64,000 nt of DNA from Agarilytica sp033852175 (lineage in GTDB: Bacteria; Pseudomonadota; Gammaproteobacteria; Pseudomonadales; Cellvibrionaceae), in NCBI GenBank assembly GCA_033852175.1, contig JAWSUY010000021.1:1-64000 (forward strand), read 5' to 3'. The notes beneath the pieces are model-generated. The model was not told where the DNA came from. It was given only the letters and a program-made list of their open reading frames with translations, and did no database searches. Shown here one piece after another: positions 1 through 9,600 of the stretch (position 1 is the first letter of the stretch; every line of letters starts with the position of its first letter). The translations under genes and the position numbers were made by a program.

Positions 1-16
1 ATTAAGCCACATCACA

Positions 17-51
17 CCCGTCTCCCGTCTCCCGTCACCCGTCACCCGTCA
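17..51. repeat. Heptamer tandem repeat, CCCGTCW-like, five units
   Basis: Five head-to-tail heptamers are visible: two CCCGTCT then three CCCGTCA. The array starts one base beyond the maeB stop codon. The same heptamer recurs imperfectly near 17,283-17,299 and as a long array at 40,923-40,985, so it is a dispersed simple repeat of this genome. No coding function is seen. Confidence 0.85.
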
Positions 52-52
52 C

Positions 53-2338
53 CTAACTTCTCCCATAATTATCCACTGGCGTACCCGCCAAGGCAGAAAT
101 ATTCAGTAGTCCACGAGCCGTAACGGAAGGCGGAACGATATGCGCCGTATTCCCCATACCCATCAGTATTGGACCAACTTCCAAGCCGCCAGCCGTCATT
201 TTCAATATGTTTCGCGTCGAGTTCGCCGCATCGGCATTGCTGAAAATCAAGACATTGGCCGATTCACTAAAGCGCGCCTCAGGGAAAATTCGACTGCGTA
301 ATTCAGGATCTAGGGCCACATCAAGCGTCATTTCACCTTCATAGCTAAAGCATCGAGATTGCGCATCGAGGAGTCGCATTGCTTCGCGCATAGTGCGCCC
401 TGATTTAGAGTCCATATTGCCGAATTGTGATTGTGAACACAGTGCAATACGCGGCGTGAGGCCAAAGCGGCGAACATGCCGAGCAGCAGCAATCGCGATG
501 TTCGCAATTTGCTCTGGTGAGGGTTCTGAGAACACATGAGAGTCGGCAATAAACAGCGGGCCACTTTCAATTAAGGTTAACGATAATGCTCCGGAAGGCT
601 TTAATTTATCCGTTCCCAATATTTGTTCAATATATTTAAGGTGCCACAGATACTGGCCAAAGGTGCCGCAAATCATGCTATCCGCATCACCTCGCTGGAC
701 AGCTATCGCCGCAATCGCCGTTGAGTTCGTGCGCATAATGGCTTTGGCCATATCAGGGGTTACACCTCGGCGCTGCATGAGATGATGATAGGTTTTCCAG
801 TAATCCCGAAAACGCTCATCATGCTCGGGGTTTATCAGTTCAAAATCTTTGTCTATTTTTATGTGCAAACCTAAACGCTCGCAACGTCGTTCAACCACTT
901 CTGGCCGACCGATTAGAATGGGTTTGTAGCCCATTTCTTCGCTCATTTCTTGAGCGGCCCTCAATACACGCTCATCTTCACCTTCAGCAAAAATAACCCG
1001 ACGCAGTGCTGCACGTGCCGCATCGAATACAGGTTTCATAATGAGTGCAGATTTGAACACCGAACGATTCAGTTTTTCTTTATAGGCATCCAAGTCATCG
1101 ATCGGCTTGGTCGCAACGCCAGTCTCCATGGCCGCTTTTGCAACCGCACAGGCAACGGTCGCCAACAGCCGAGGATCGAAGGGCTTAGGTATCAAATAGT
1201 CGGCACCAAACTTAAGACTTTCATCTTTATAAGCGGCTGCCGCCTCGGCGCTGGTAGAAGCGCGAGCAAGTGCGGCTATTCCTTCAACACACCCCACTTC
1301 CATTGCATCGTTGATCTCTGTCGCGCCGACATCAAGTGCGCCCCGAAAAATAAAGGGAAAACACAGTACATTGTTCACTTGGTTCGGAAAGTCCGAGCGA
1401 CCTGTGGCGATAATGGCATCAGGGCACACTGCTCGTACTTCGTCGGGCATAATTTCTGGCGTTGGGTTGGCTAGAGCAAAAACAATCGGACGCGCCGCCA
1501 TTTTCTCTACCATTGCCGGGGTTAAAATACCGGGAGCAGAAAGTCCAAGAAACAAATCTGCACCGTCTATCACTTGATCCAAATTACGCAGTTCGCTGTC
1601 TTGTGCAAACTCCGCTTTCTGCTCGGTCATTTGAGAGTTTCGCCCCTCGTAAACGAGGCCGTCAATATCACACAGCCAAATATTGCTGCGCTTAACACCG
1701 AGTTTCACCAGCATATTCAAACACGCGATGCCCGCAGCTCCGCCACCGGTCGACACCACTTTAATATCCGCAAAGTCTTTGCCTGCAACATGCACGGCAT
1801 TGGTGACAGCTGCACCGACAACAATCGCCGTACCGTGTTGATCATCGTGGAACACCGGAATGTTCATGCGCTCACGGCAGAGCTTTTCAACGATAAAACA
1901 ATCGGGGGCTTTAATATCTTCTAAGTTAATGGCCCCGAAAGTGGGTTCCAACGCGATAACAATCTCGGCCAGTTTTTCAGGATCGGTTTCGTTCACTTCG
2001 ATATCAAAACAATCGATATTAGCGAATTTCTTAAACAAAACCGCTTTCCCTTCCATGACCGGTTTAGAGGCCAGAGGTCCAATATTACCCAAGCCTAAAA
2101 CGGCAGAACCGTTACTCACCACGCCAACCAAGTTACCGCGTATCGTGTATTTACTCGCCGCTGAAGCATCTTCCACAATCTCTAAACAGGCTTCTGCCAC
2201 GCCAGGCGAATATGCCCGCGCTAGGTCTCGACCATTCGCTAGGGGCTTAGTCGCTCGAATCTCTAACTTCCCTGGTTTGGGGAATTCGTGATAGTCCAAA
2301 GCAGGATGTCGTGGTGGTGTTTTCTGATCGTCGGTCAT
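53..2338 (-). CDS. maeB: NADP-dependent malic enzyme with C-terminal phosphotransacetylase-like domain
   Basis: This cytoplasmic enzyme oxidatively decarboxylates malate to pyruvate, normally with NADP, supplying NADPH and pyruvate to central metabolism. The 761 residues match the usual length of MaeB-type enzymes. The N-terminal malic domain (about 15-160) has the Y-S-P-G-V-A signature and the D-x-Q-H-G-T-A motif near 165-171. An NAD(P)-binding malic domain follows (about 165-410), with a G-G-G-A-A-G nucleotide loop. The C-terminal third (about 430-755) is the phosphate acetyltransferase-like region, thought to be allosteric rather than catalytic in this family. The start is an ATG with only a weak ribosome site. 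The gene stands alone, with the next gene about 460 bp away. Identification is secure; NADP rather than NAD preference is inferred from the architecture. Confidence 0.95.
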   Translation of the reverse strand: MTDDQKTPPRHPALDYHEFPKPGKLEIRATKPLANGRDLARAYSPGVAEACLEIVEDASAASKYTIRGNLVGVVSNGSAVLGLGNIGPLASKPVMEGKAVLFKKFANIDCFDIEVNETDPEKLAEIVIALEPTFGAINLEDIKAPDCFIVEKLCRERMNIPVFHDDQHGTAIVVGAAVTNAVHVAGKDFADIKVVSTGGGAAGIACLNMLVKLGVKRSNIWLCDIDGLVYEGRNSQMTEQKAEFAQDSELRNLDQVIDGADLFLGLSAPGILTPAMVEKMAARPIVFALANPTPEIMPDEVRAVCPDAIIATGRSDFPNQVNNVLCFPFIFRGALDVGATEINDAMEVGCVEGIAALARASTSAEAAAAYKDESLKFGADYLIPKPFDPRLLATVACAVAKAAMETGVATKPIDDLDAYKEKLNRSVFKSALIMKPVFDAARAALRRVIFAEGEDERVLRAAQEMSEEMGYKPILIGRPEVVERRCERLGLHIKIDKDFELINPEHDERFRDYWKTYHHLMQRRGVTPDMAKAIMRTNSTAIAAIAVQRGDADSMICGTFGQYLWHLKYIEQILGTDKLKPSGALSLTLIESGPLFIADSHVFSEPSPEQIANIAIAAARHVRRFGLTPRIALCSQSQFGNMDSKSGRTMREAMRLLDAQSRCFSYEGEMTLDVALDPELRSRIFPEARFSESANVLIFSNADAANSTRNILKMTAGGLEVGPILMGMGNTAHIVPPSVTARGLLNISALAGTPVDNYGRS

Positions 2339-2738
2339 ATTAATTCGAGTTCGCTAAAAGGGTGAAAAACGCTTTTTCAACGCTTGTTGTATTTTCATGG
2401 TACAGCATTTTGCTGCTGGGGTTTAGGGGATTCATTTCTGCGTGCGCTAATCACTACAGATATCCCGCTACGTTCTCAGAAAATGTCTCGTGCAAACCAG
2501 AGATATTTCTAATTATAGAACTAAACCATTGATTAGAAGATGACCTCAAAAAAAGACAAGGCCAATAAGACAGAAATATAGAAAAACCAAAGATATTTTC
2601 GTGTGAAATTTCACTGCCTTATGTTTTCAATTCAAAATCAATCCGGTGATTTATTGTTAGACGCCAGAGGATTGACCGCTTTTATGACTTTGAAAGCCGC
2701 TTCAACTTTTCAAACGATGGCTTCCCCGGCACATTAAG

Positions 2739-2768
2739 GGCCGTTCGATTATTGAAAATCAAACGGCC
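2739..2768 (-). terminator. Candidate terminator hairpin downstream of the M16 protease gene
   Basis: A 12-bp stem (GGCCGTTTGATT pairing with AATCGAACGGCC, one U-G wobble) with a 6-nt loop lies 36 bp beyond the stop of the minus-strand protease gene. There is no strong U tract after it, so it may be an inefficient terminator or an mRNA-stabilising hairpin. It sits in the 466-bp gap 2339-2804, where nothing else convincing was seen apart from the upstream region of maeB. Confidence 0.5.
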
Positions 2769-2804
2769 GAGACGGAGCTTACCACCAAAGACTTTCAAAA
2801 TATT

Positions 2805-5765
2805 TTATGGGTACAAATACCCTGGCATTCCAGCCTTAAACTTCCGACTATCATCAATCGGGGTTAAAACATCGCCAAACGCTTTTAGCTCTGGCGAATT
2901 TTTCGACGCCACAAATGTAAGGTTAGGGCTGCGATCGATAAACAACTGCCTGTAATCATCGACCATCGCTTCTACGGTTATTCCCTTAAGCGAGTTCAGC
3001 GCTCGCTGAATTCGATCAAAGTCGTCATCATCATCCAAAATGCTATTCCAATACGCATCTGACCATTCAATTTGATTCTTAGGAAGCTCACTAATCTCCA
3101 ATATCAAAGCTTGCTTGTCCCGCTCAAAATTTGCGAATAAGGACTTCTCTTCATCAACGAAAAACTTGCGTATTTTTTTGTACACGTCTTCAGCCGAGTG
3201 GTTAGGCGATTGCACAATAACCAATATTCCCGGTACATCTTTCATGGGGTAATTTGCGCTGAAAACGATATAACCCAGCTGCTGCTCAGTTCTTAACGAA
3301 CGGTATATAGGAGTCGACAGGATTTTTTCCATTAAGCTCATTCGTACCCGTGCATCGAGCGAATCGTCTAAGCCTTGGTAATAGGTAATCACGGCACTAT
3401 CGTTAGAATCGACCTGCCGGTGTTTAATAAAACTATCCGCTTGACTGACATTGGCTACACGACCTTTCGGCACTTCAGCGTCGCTTTTAACATCGATCAA
3501 TTTTGCCAGTAAGGCAATTTGTTTTTTCGCCTGACGCTTCGTAATATTGCCAAAGACAAAAACCTCTAACGTGCCCTTATCGAATAATTTCGCCATCACA
3601 TTCGAAAATTGAGTTTGTGTCATTTTTTCGAATGCCGCTTCAACCTCCTCACTCGTCCAATACGGGGAATATAAAGTCGGTGCTATATTGGCCAAGGCTT
3701 GAGAATAAACACGTCCATGTTTGCGATTACGCTGAACCCGTAACAATTCTTTACGAACATGAGGAAAAAACTCCTCCACCATTTGCTGACGCAAACGTTT
3801 AGATCGGTTGAGCCGACGAATCATCCCCAGCACACGCTTTGATAACGCGCCAACAGAATCACTGTAGCCATAAAAATCAATATCGATACCGCGAGATGTC
3901 GGCGCGACAGAATAAGACAGGCCAGCCAATGCAGCGTTATAACTGGTCTCATTCAACGAGTCTTTTAGCATTCTCGCGTATATTTTTGTCGCGACAAAGT
4001 TTTCCGCAGACTCGGCAACCGTGGGTAATTTTAACCGCGCACTAATCGAGGTTTTCGGCAGGTCATAAATATTGTCGTTAAGATACCAGCCTGTAACGTT
4101 GTTTTTTTCATAAACAATTTCGGGTTTCAGCTGTTTGGCTTTTATATCACTGGATTCGATGATTTTAAATTTCTTTGCCACAAAGGGGTTCTTTTTCGGT
4201 AAGCCCAAACCCTGACTGAGTGCGTTCGCAGTATCTTCATCGACGAAATGTTTGAGCAGGCTATTTTCACGTTTTACAATACGGTAAGGCGTTCCATAAA
4301 AATGGCTTTTCGTTCCAGCAGAAATATTGTGATCGCCCTCGGAATCACCACTTCCGCTCAATTCGTTCTCCACTTCTGGAGCAACGACTGTAACCAGTGC
4401 TTTGCTTTTCTGTAATTGATTCAAATACCCGAGAATCTCATTTTTATCAAAGGTCTTGAAATCATACGACTCCCAAAAAATATCCTTTGCGGGAGTTTCA
4501 TGGAGCTGATGCGCTAAGCGACTCGCTTCGCGAACAGCCTCGCCACGTTCACCATAATCAAAGAAGGTTTTACTCAAGTCTTTCAGTTCTTGAAAGCGCC
4601 AACTCGCGACGCCCTTTTCCTTCATCAGGTCAATGGCTTCAAATACCAAAGCATAAATATAATCGATATGTTGATAACCTTTATCGGTCAGTAATATATT
4701 GATGCCAAACATCTCTCCAGAACGCCATTGAAAATGCGTTCCGGCGCTCAAAGCAGTAGCCCAGCCTTTATTCTTTAATATGGAAAACAGTGAACCTTGA
4801 CCCTCATGGCCTAAAAAATTGCCAATATAATGTAAGGGTTTTTCGTTAAGTTTTGGGGCGGCGCTCACAATCGGAAAGGCAATCGATAATTTACGACGCA
4901 TTTTTTTAGGCTGTATATGTATTTCAGCGGGTAAAAAATCTTCGGTAAAAAGTGCAATACGACTCTCTTTCGTTTTATCTAATATTTCATCTAGCGTTTT
5001 ATCTGACAATTTCACATCCGTATTTTTAATCTCTGTAAAGCTCAACTCCACCATCTTTTTAAGTTCGCTAAGGGAATGAGAACTTGTGACCACTAAGGTC
5101 ATCACATTGGCACTGTAATAACGCTGATAAAATTCAATTAACGCTTCGCGTAGTTTTTCAGGTTCAATATTCCCCAAGGTTTCGTCGCTACCTGTAGAGA
5201 ACTTAGCCAGAGCGTGGCCGGGGGTTACTAACTCACGGAATACGTCTTTTTCTCGGCGAGAGCCTTGGTTCAGCTTTGATGTATATTCAGAGTGAACGGC
5301 TTGGCGTTCTCGCCCAACGTATTGTTTTAAGAATAAGGGGGAGGTAAAAAAGGAGGCGAAGCGGTCGAGAGATTGTTCAAATGAATCTGGCCCTACGTCA
5401 AAAAAGTAGTTGGTGTGCATAAGGCTGGTGTAGGCATTATGGCTACCGCCATGGCCTTCAACAAAGTCTTGGAATTCACCAGGAGTGGGGTATTTTTCGG
5501 TTCCAAGAAAAAGCATATGCTCGAGGAAGTGAGCCAGACCGAAACGTTCAACGGGGTCTTCTCCGGAGCCGACGAATACATCGAGCGCTGCGGCTGATTT
5601 TTCAGCATCGGGGTCGGATATCAATAGGACTTTGAGTTGGTTTTCGAGGGTGAAAAACTCAAAGCTACGCTCATCGTAGGGGTTGGTAATAATCTCGGTG
5701 TTCGCAGAAACTGCGACAATATTCAATAAAAACGCGAGTGGTAAAAACCGAATGTAATGCCTCAA
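2805..5765 (-). CDS. ptrA: Periplasmic M16 (insulinase/pitrilysin) zinc metalloprotease, PtrA-like
   Basis: This is a large zinc endopeptidase of the M16 family, expected to degrade peptides in the periplasm. A signal peptide occupies about residues 1-21, ending at V-S-A-N. The inverted zinc motif H-F-L-E-H is at 79-83, with a downstream R-E-R-Q-A-V-H-S-E-Y segment that supplies the third ligand. The middle and inactive C-terminal M16 domains follow. At 986 residues it is close to E. coli protease III (962). The reading frame opens with TTG at 5765, preceded by an AGGAA ribosome site about 6 nt upstream, and no better ATG exists before the signal peptide. It is monocistronic. Family assignment is secure; exact orthology to PtrA is inferred from size and architecture. 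Confidence 0.92.
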   Translation of the reverse strand: MRHYIRFLPLAFLLNIVAVSANTEIITNPYDERSFEFFTLENQLKVLLISDPDAEKSAAALDVFVGSGEDPVERFGLAHFLEHMLFLGTEKYPTPGEFQDFVEGHGGSHNAYTSLMHTNYFFDVGPDSFEQSLDRFASFFTSPLFLKQYVGRERQAVHSEYTSKLNQGSRREKDVFRELVTPGHALAKFSTGSDETLGNIEPEKLREALIEFYQRYYSANVMTLVVTSSHSLSELKKMVELSFTEIKNTDVKLSDKTLDEILDKTKESRIALFTEDFLPAEIHIQPKKMRRKLSIAFPIVSAAPKLNEKPLHYIGNFLGHEGQGSLFSILKNKGWATALSAGTHFQWRSGEMFGINILLTDKGYQHIDYIYALVFEAIDLMKEKGVASWRFQELKDLSKTFFDYGERGEAVREASRLAHQLHETPAKDIFWESYDFKTFDKNEILGYLNQLQKSKALVTVVAPEVENELSGSGDSEGDHNISAGTKSHFYGTPYRIVKRENSLLKHFVDEDTANALSQGLGLPKKNPFVAKKFKIIESSDIKAKQLKPEIVYEKNNVTGWYLNDNIYDLPKTSISARLKLPTVAESAENFVATKIYARMLKDSLNETSYNAALAGLSYSVAPTSRGIDIDFYGYSDSVGALSKRVLGMIRRLNRSKRLRQQMVEEFFPHVRKELLRVQRNRKHGRVYSQALANIAPTLYSPYWTSEEVEAAFEKMTQTQFSNVMAKLFDKGTLEVFVFGNITKRQAKKQIALLAKLIDVKSDAEVPKGRVANVSQADSFIKHRQVDSNDSAVITYYQGLDDSLDARVRMSLMEKILSTPIYRSLRTEQQLGYIVFSANYPMKDVPGILVIVQSPNHSAEDVYKKIRKFFVDEEKSLFANFERDKQALILEISELPKNQIEWSDAYWNSILDDDDDFDRIQRALNSLKGITVEAMVDDYRQLFIDRSPNLTFVASKNSPELKAFGDVLTPIDDSRKFKAGMPGYLYP

Positions 5766-5843
5766 TGTGAATTCCTATTCTTAGTTATCTTTGACTTATT
5801 CCCGTCCGACTCTTATTTACTTAAGAGGTAGATAAGGGAGACC

Positions 5844-5958
5844 GCTTCAGCGATCCGGGAGGTATTTTCAAGACACGCCACAAGTACATCCATGTCGGCT
5901 CCCTATTGCCATCCATGGCAACAGAAGGTCTTAAAAATACCTCCCGAACCCCTGCAGC
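5844..5958. repeat. Palindromic intergenic repeat, copy A (MITE/REP-like)
   Basis: The ends form an inverted repeat of about 30 bp. Its core reads CGGGAGGTATTTTCAAGAC on the left and GTCTTAAAAATACCTCCCG on the right, with one wobble. Inside is a smaller hairpin, TTGCCA-tcca-TGGCAA, next to a CATCCATG-type block. A diverged inverted copy lies at 6232-6370 in the same 645-bp gap. No open frame encodes a transposase, so mobility in trans is only an inference. Confidence 0.75.
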
Positions 5959-6231
5959 TATGTGCCGATAAATTAATATTTTCTTTTTCTCATTTACTTA
6001 GTCACAACATTAAACAATGCTGCCTTAATCGTTTCTGATGAGCCAATCAGAATTCCATTGCCTCAAATTGCGTTAGAAATAAAGACGGCCTAACAAAACG
6101 TGCCAACACTTTAGAGTGATAAAGACTGTATCCATCTCGACCTGCATTGATTCTTATACAATATGTATTAACCACAAAATTATCGAAACGAGAAATTATT
6201 TAGCTGAAACATGCACTGAGCGTTGGCTATT

Positions 6232-6370
6232 CGGAAAGTATGTTCAAGACCTTCTGTTGCCATTTACCACATGGATGTGGTGTAGTAGACAGTGCAGGAG
6301 CACACTGTCGAGGATGGCAACAGGGAGCCTACATGGACGTACTTGTGGCGTGTCTTGAATGTACTTACCG
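6232..6370. repeat. Palindromic intergenic repeat, copy B, inverted and enlarged
   Basis: Read on the minus strand, this element matches copy A almost throughout (TTCAAGACACGCCACAAGTA shared exactly, then the TCCATGT-GGCTCCCT block). It carries about 50 extra bases in the apical loop. The insert holds two further hairpins, CCACAT-gg-ATGTGG and GACAGTG...CACTGTC. The outer inverted repeat is CGGAAAGTATGTTCAAGAC against GTCTTGAATGTACTTACCG. It lies about 40 bp from the 3' end of the AI-2E transporter gene, so it could fold in that transcript. Confidence 0.75.
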
Positions 6371-6410
6371 TGTAGACAATGCGGTCTAGAAAGCCAACCT
6401 TATTCAGTAA

Positions 6411-7499
6411 CTACCCCTCAACAACCTCAGCATCACCCGGCGGAGCAGCATCCCCACCCGTCGGCCAAGCCGCAATAATAGCCTTACACAAAGTTGCTAA
6501 CGGGATTGCAAAAAAGACGCCCCAGAAGCCCCATAAACCACCAAATACCAATACCGATAATACAATCGCAACCGGGTGCATTTTCACCGCTTCCGAAAAT
6601 AACAGCGGCACCAAGACATTCCCATCCAAGCCTTGAATCACTACGTAAACAACAACTAAATATAGAAAATCATCACTCCAACCCCATTGAAAAAACCCGA
6701 TAATCGCGACAGGGAGTGTAACAACAGCTGCGCCAATATAAGGAATTAGAACTGAAATCCCCACGGCAATTCCCAACAATAAGGCATAGTTAAGGCCAAG
6801 AAAACTGAAGGCGATACTGCTCACACAAGCAACAATAACAATCTCAATCACTTTACCGCGCACGTAGTTTGCGATTTGCTGATTCATTTCTCCCCAAATC
6901 TGCTGCATCACCGGGCGCTTACGCGGCAATAAGTTGGCAACCCATTCGGTCATTTGCTTACCGTCCTTCAAAAAGAAAAACACTAAGATAGGCACAAGAA
7001 CTAAGTAGATAAGAATCGCGACGAGTATGGGAAGTTGTGAGAACGAAAACGAGACGAGAGTTTGTCCAGCTTGCCCCAGCTCTACCCGAAGGGTGGTAAT
7101 CAGTTCCGTTACTTGGGCTTCGGTAATGAGGCTGGGGTATTTTTCTGGTAGGAGCAACAAAAGCGCTTGCCCATCTTTTAGCATTCGGGGAGCTTCGCCA
7201 AATAGATTCATGAGTTGCCGCCATAGAGCGGGTAAAATGAACAGCAGTCCGACAATAATGCCACCCGCTAAATGCAAGAAAGCAAGGGTGACAGCGACTA
7301 TATGCTTCACACCCCAGTTCTCCAGACGTAACACCACGCCCTGTAAAAGAAAGGCGATGATTATCGCGGCGATCATTGGCGCGAGTACCACTCCCATGTA
7401 CAACACAATCGCCAAACTCGCAGCAATCAAGACGACCACGAGTACGGCCTCTTCATCGGCGAAATAACGCTCAATCCAGCGATTAAAAATTCTTATCAT
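6411..7499 (-). CDS. AI-2E family (PerM-type) inner-membrane transporter
   Basis: This 362-residue polytopic inner-membrane protein belongs to the AI-2E transporter family, which contains TqsA and PerM; substrates are mostly unproven. Hydrophobic helices occur at about 18-60, 65-90, 150-180, 210-245, 250-275 and 300-345. The family-typical P-L-x-L-V-P-I-L-V-F-F-F-L-like segment is near 165-175 and a Gly/Ile-rich I-P-Y-I-G-A motif near 255. It starts 5 bp after the tusA stop, so the two genes probably form one transcript. That pairing recurs in gammaproteobacteria and gives no firm clue to substrate. Function beyond membrane transport is not inferred. Confidence 0.85.
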   Translation of the reverse strand: MIRIFNRWIERYFADEEAVLVVVLIAASLAIVLYMGVVLAPMIAAIIIAFLLQGVVLRLENWGVKHIVAVTLAFLHLAGGIIVGLLFILPALWRQLMNLFGEAPRMLKDGQALLLLLPEKYPSLITEAQVTELITTLRVELGQAGQTLVSFSFSQLPILVAILIYLVLVPILVFFFLKDGKQMTEWVANLLPRKRPVMQQIWGEMNQQIANYVRGKVIEIVIVACVSSIAFSFLGLNYALLLGIAVGISVLIPYIGAAVVTLPVAIIGFFQWGWSDDFLYLVVVYVVIQGLDGNVLVPLLFSEAVKMHPVAIVLSVLVFGGLWGFWGVFFAIPLATLCKAIIAAWPTGGDAAPPGDAEVVEG

Positions 7500-7504
7500 A
7501 ATAG

Positions 7505-7744
7505 TTAGCCCTTCCGGATAAGGTAAGTATAGGTGCCCTTTTCGTCCTTGAAATCGACCAAGACGTGTGAGGTGAGTTCCACAAAGCTATGGAAATCCTT
7601 AACAGAAGCAGAGTCTGTCGCCAAAACGGATATCAATTCACCTGCCTCAATTTTATTGAGGCCTTGCTTGGCCCGCAACAGTGGCATGGGACAAGCGAGA
7701 TCGCGTGCATCAACAACGGTAATATTGGGGGTTTTATCAGTCAC
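7505..7744 (-). CDS. tusA: Sulfurtransferase TusA family protein
   Basis: This small cytoplasmic sulfur carrier has 79 residues. The family passes persulfide sulfur from cysteine desulfurase towards tRNA thiolation or molybdenum cofactor pathways. The diagnostic D-L-A-C-P-M-P-L motif has the active cysteine at residue 18, followed by the amphipathic helix L-L-R-A-K-Q-G-L and a compact beta-alpha-beta-alpha-beta-beta fold length. The start codon is GTG at 7744 without a strong ribosome site. It is the first gene of a probable two-gene unit with the AI-2E transporter. In this arrangement it may be a TusA paralogue rather than the tRNA-modifying housekeeping copy. Confidence 0.85.
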   Translation of the reverse strand: MTDKTPNITVVDARDLACPMPLLRAKQGLNKIEAGELISVLATDSASVKDFHSFVELTSHVLVDFKDEKGTYTYLIRKG

Positions 7745-8145
7745 TGGCGTGAATATAAACTCTTTAGACTTAGGTTTTGCGCTTTATGCGCCGAATATTG
7801 GGATTTAGCTTTGTTTTGTTCGCATCACAGCATGTCTCATTTATTCTTTAGTCTTTCTCAACGTATTGCGTCATGTGCCCACTATTATTTCAGGTCAACG
7901 GTTTATGGCCTTCAAACGTTTAACATTTGAGCCCCGCCCCTATGCAGCATTCGATACCAACGATAAACTGTATGGAACGTTTACACGTTTGGCGCCTCAA
8001 TAAAGGGGCATCAGTATAAGACATTCCGCTACAATCCCAAGCAGTAGTAAGCAAGAAAGACGAATGTAGGTGTAAAAACCAGGCTTTATTCACGCGATCA
8101 CTCTGTTGATCACACATACTTAACTTGTTGAGAGTCGTAAAAATC
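7745..8145. other. Divergent intergenic region between tusA and the M48 protease gene
   Basis: About 400 bp separate the divergent starts, so promoters for both directions must lie here. No strong operator, hairpin terminator or conserved short gene was recognised. Confidence 0.4.
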
Positions 8146-9600
8146 TTGTTCTCCATTCGTAAAGCCCCTCTTGTTCTTGCGCTTATCGCGATTTTCAGCC
8201 TCATATTGCCTAGCCAACAACTGATCGCGGCAGATGTTTTACTCCCCGACCTCGGCGGCGCCGGGTCCGGCCTTATTTCTCCACGGCAAGAATACCAACT
8301 CGGTCAAAAATGGTTACGCATGTACCGCTCCCATGTAATCACCTCTTCGGACCCCTTTTTACAAATGTATGTTGAAGATCTTATTACGAAGATCTCTTAT
8401 TCCAGTGAAATTAGCGATAAGCGCCTTGATATCGTGGTCGTCGAAAACGCCACGCTGAATGCTTTTGCCGTCCCCGGCGGTGTAATCGGTGTACATACAG
8501 GGCTATTCACCTACGCCGATGATGAAGATCAGTTTTCATCCGTATTAGCCCACGAACTTGCACATTTAAGCCAACGTCATTTTGCTCGACGTATTGCCGA
8601 GCAAAAAGACAATGCGATACCGACTATGGCTGCTCTGTTGGCCAGCATTCTGATTGCAGCAACTTCTGGCAGCGATGCAGGTATCGCTGCCATTACCGCT
8701 ACGCAGGCGATTGCCATCGATGCTCAATTACGCTTTAGTCGGCAAATGGAGCAAGAAGCCGACCGTATTGGTATGGACACAATGGTTCGCGCCAATAAAG
8801 ACCCTTTTGCCATGGGTGAGATGTTCGAGAACATGTTGAAAAATACACGCTTTTCCCATCGGCCACCGGAATTCCTCCTTACTCACCCGTTAACCGAATC
8901 TCGTGTTTCAGATGCTCAACTCAGGGCGCAAAAGTACGATAAAAAATACTATGCGCAAAATAAGGATTTTTATTTCGCAAAGGTACGCGCGGCCCTTGCT
9001 CATGAAAAAAATCTTCAATTCGCTATTCGCCAATTTAAAAATGAACAACAGGACAATAAATACAGCCAAGACATTTCAACTTACGGACTCGTTTTAGCCC
9101 TCACCCGAGCAGACAAGTTAGACGAGGCCGAAAAACAACTTTCTCCACTACTGAAGAAACATCCGGACAATATTCACTATATTGTCGCTCAAGCCGAAAT
9201 TGACGCTGAGCGTAAAAACTTCGACGCGGCTTCTCAACGGCTTAAAGCGAAACTACTGGAACAGCCCAAGCATCACGCTCTTAACATTCGCTACGCTGAA
9301 ATTTTAATGAAAGCCAGTCGCTATAAAGAATGTGAAACATTGTTGCTTGCCCATAGCAAACGCCGACCAAAAGACGATTACGTATGGTACTTATTAGCGG
9401 AAGTACACGGACTGGCGGGTGACATTTATCATGTACACACGGCAAGGGCGGAATACTTTATATTGAATGGTTTGTATAAAAAGGCCATTATCCAACTTAA
9501 AAATGCTAAAAACCTAGTCAAGAAAGACCGGCAACGAGTTGCGCGAATTAATCAACGCTTAAAGCAGGCGAGAACATTGCGGGATGAAGCAAAGTTATAG
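8146..9600 (+). CDS. bepA: Periplasmic M48 metalloprotease with TPR domain, BepA-like
   Basis: This is a periplasmic zinc protease/chaperone of the BepA (YfgC) type, which in E. coli assists or degrades LptD and other outer-membrane proteins at the BAM machinery. A signal peptide is followed by the M48 domain with H-E-L-A-H-L-S-Q-R-H (zinc motif) and the downstream E-Q-E-A-D-R-I-G ligand segment. The C-terminal half (about 270-480) is helical TPR-like repeats. The frame can open at TTG 8125 or 8128. The TTG at 8146 is preferred because a GAGAG sequence precedes it by 11 nt and it yields a compact signal peptide; no ATG is available upstream of the mature protein. Length (about 485-491) matches BepA. 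Confidence 0.88.
   Translation: MFSIRKAPLVLALIAIFSLILPSQQLIAADVLLPDLGGAGSGLISPRQEYQLGQKWLRMYRSHVITSSDPFLQMYVEDLITKISYSSEISDKRLDIVVVENATLNAFAVPGGVIGVHTGLFTYADDEDQFSSVLAHELAHLSQRHFARRIAEQKDNAIPTMAALLASILIAATSGSDAGIAAITATQAIAIDAQLRFSRQMEQEADRIGMDTMVRANKDPFAMGEMFENMLKNTRFSHRPPEFLLTHPLTESRVSDAQLRAQKYDKKYYAQNKDFYFAKVRAALAHEKNLQFAIRQFKNEQQDNKYSQDISTYGLVLALTRADKLDEAEKQLSPLLKKHPDNIHYIVAQAEIDAERKNFDAASQRLKAKLLEQPKHHALNIRYAEILMKASRYKECETLLLAHSKRRPKDDYVWYLLAEVHGLAGDIYHVHTARAEYFILNGLYKKAIIQLKNAKNLVKKDRQRVARINQRLKQARTLRDEAKL

Noticed and set aside
950..2291. Long plus-strand frames opposite maeB
   Set aside because: Antisense shadows of a well-supported enzyme gene; composition is not protein-like.
2619..2735. 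38-codon frame starting at an ATG in the gap after maeB
   Set aside because: Too short, no ribosome site and no recognised motif; not distinguishable from chance.
6116..6358. 80-codon plus-strand frame with a start
   Set aside because: It runs through palindromic repeat copy B and has no ribosome site or recognisable protein.
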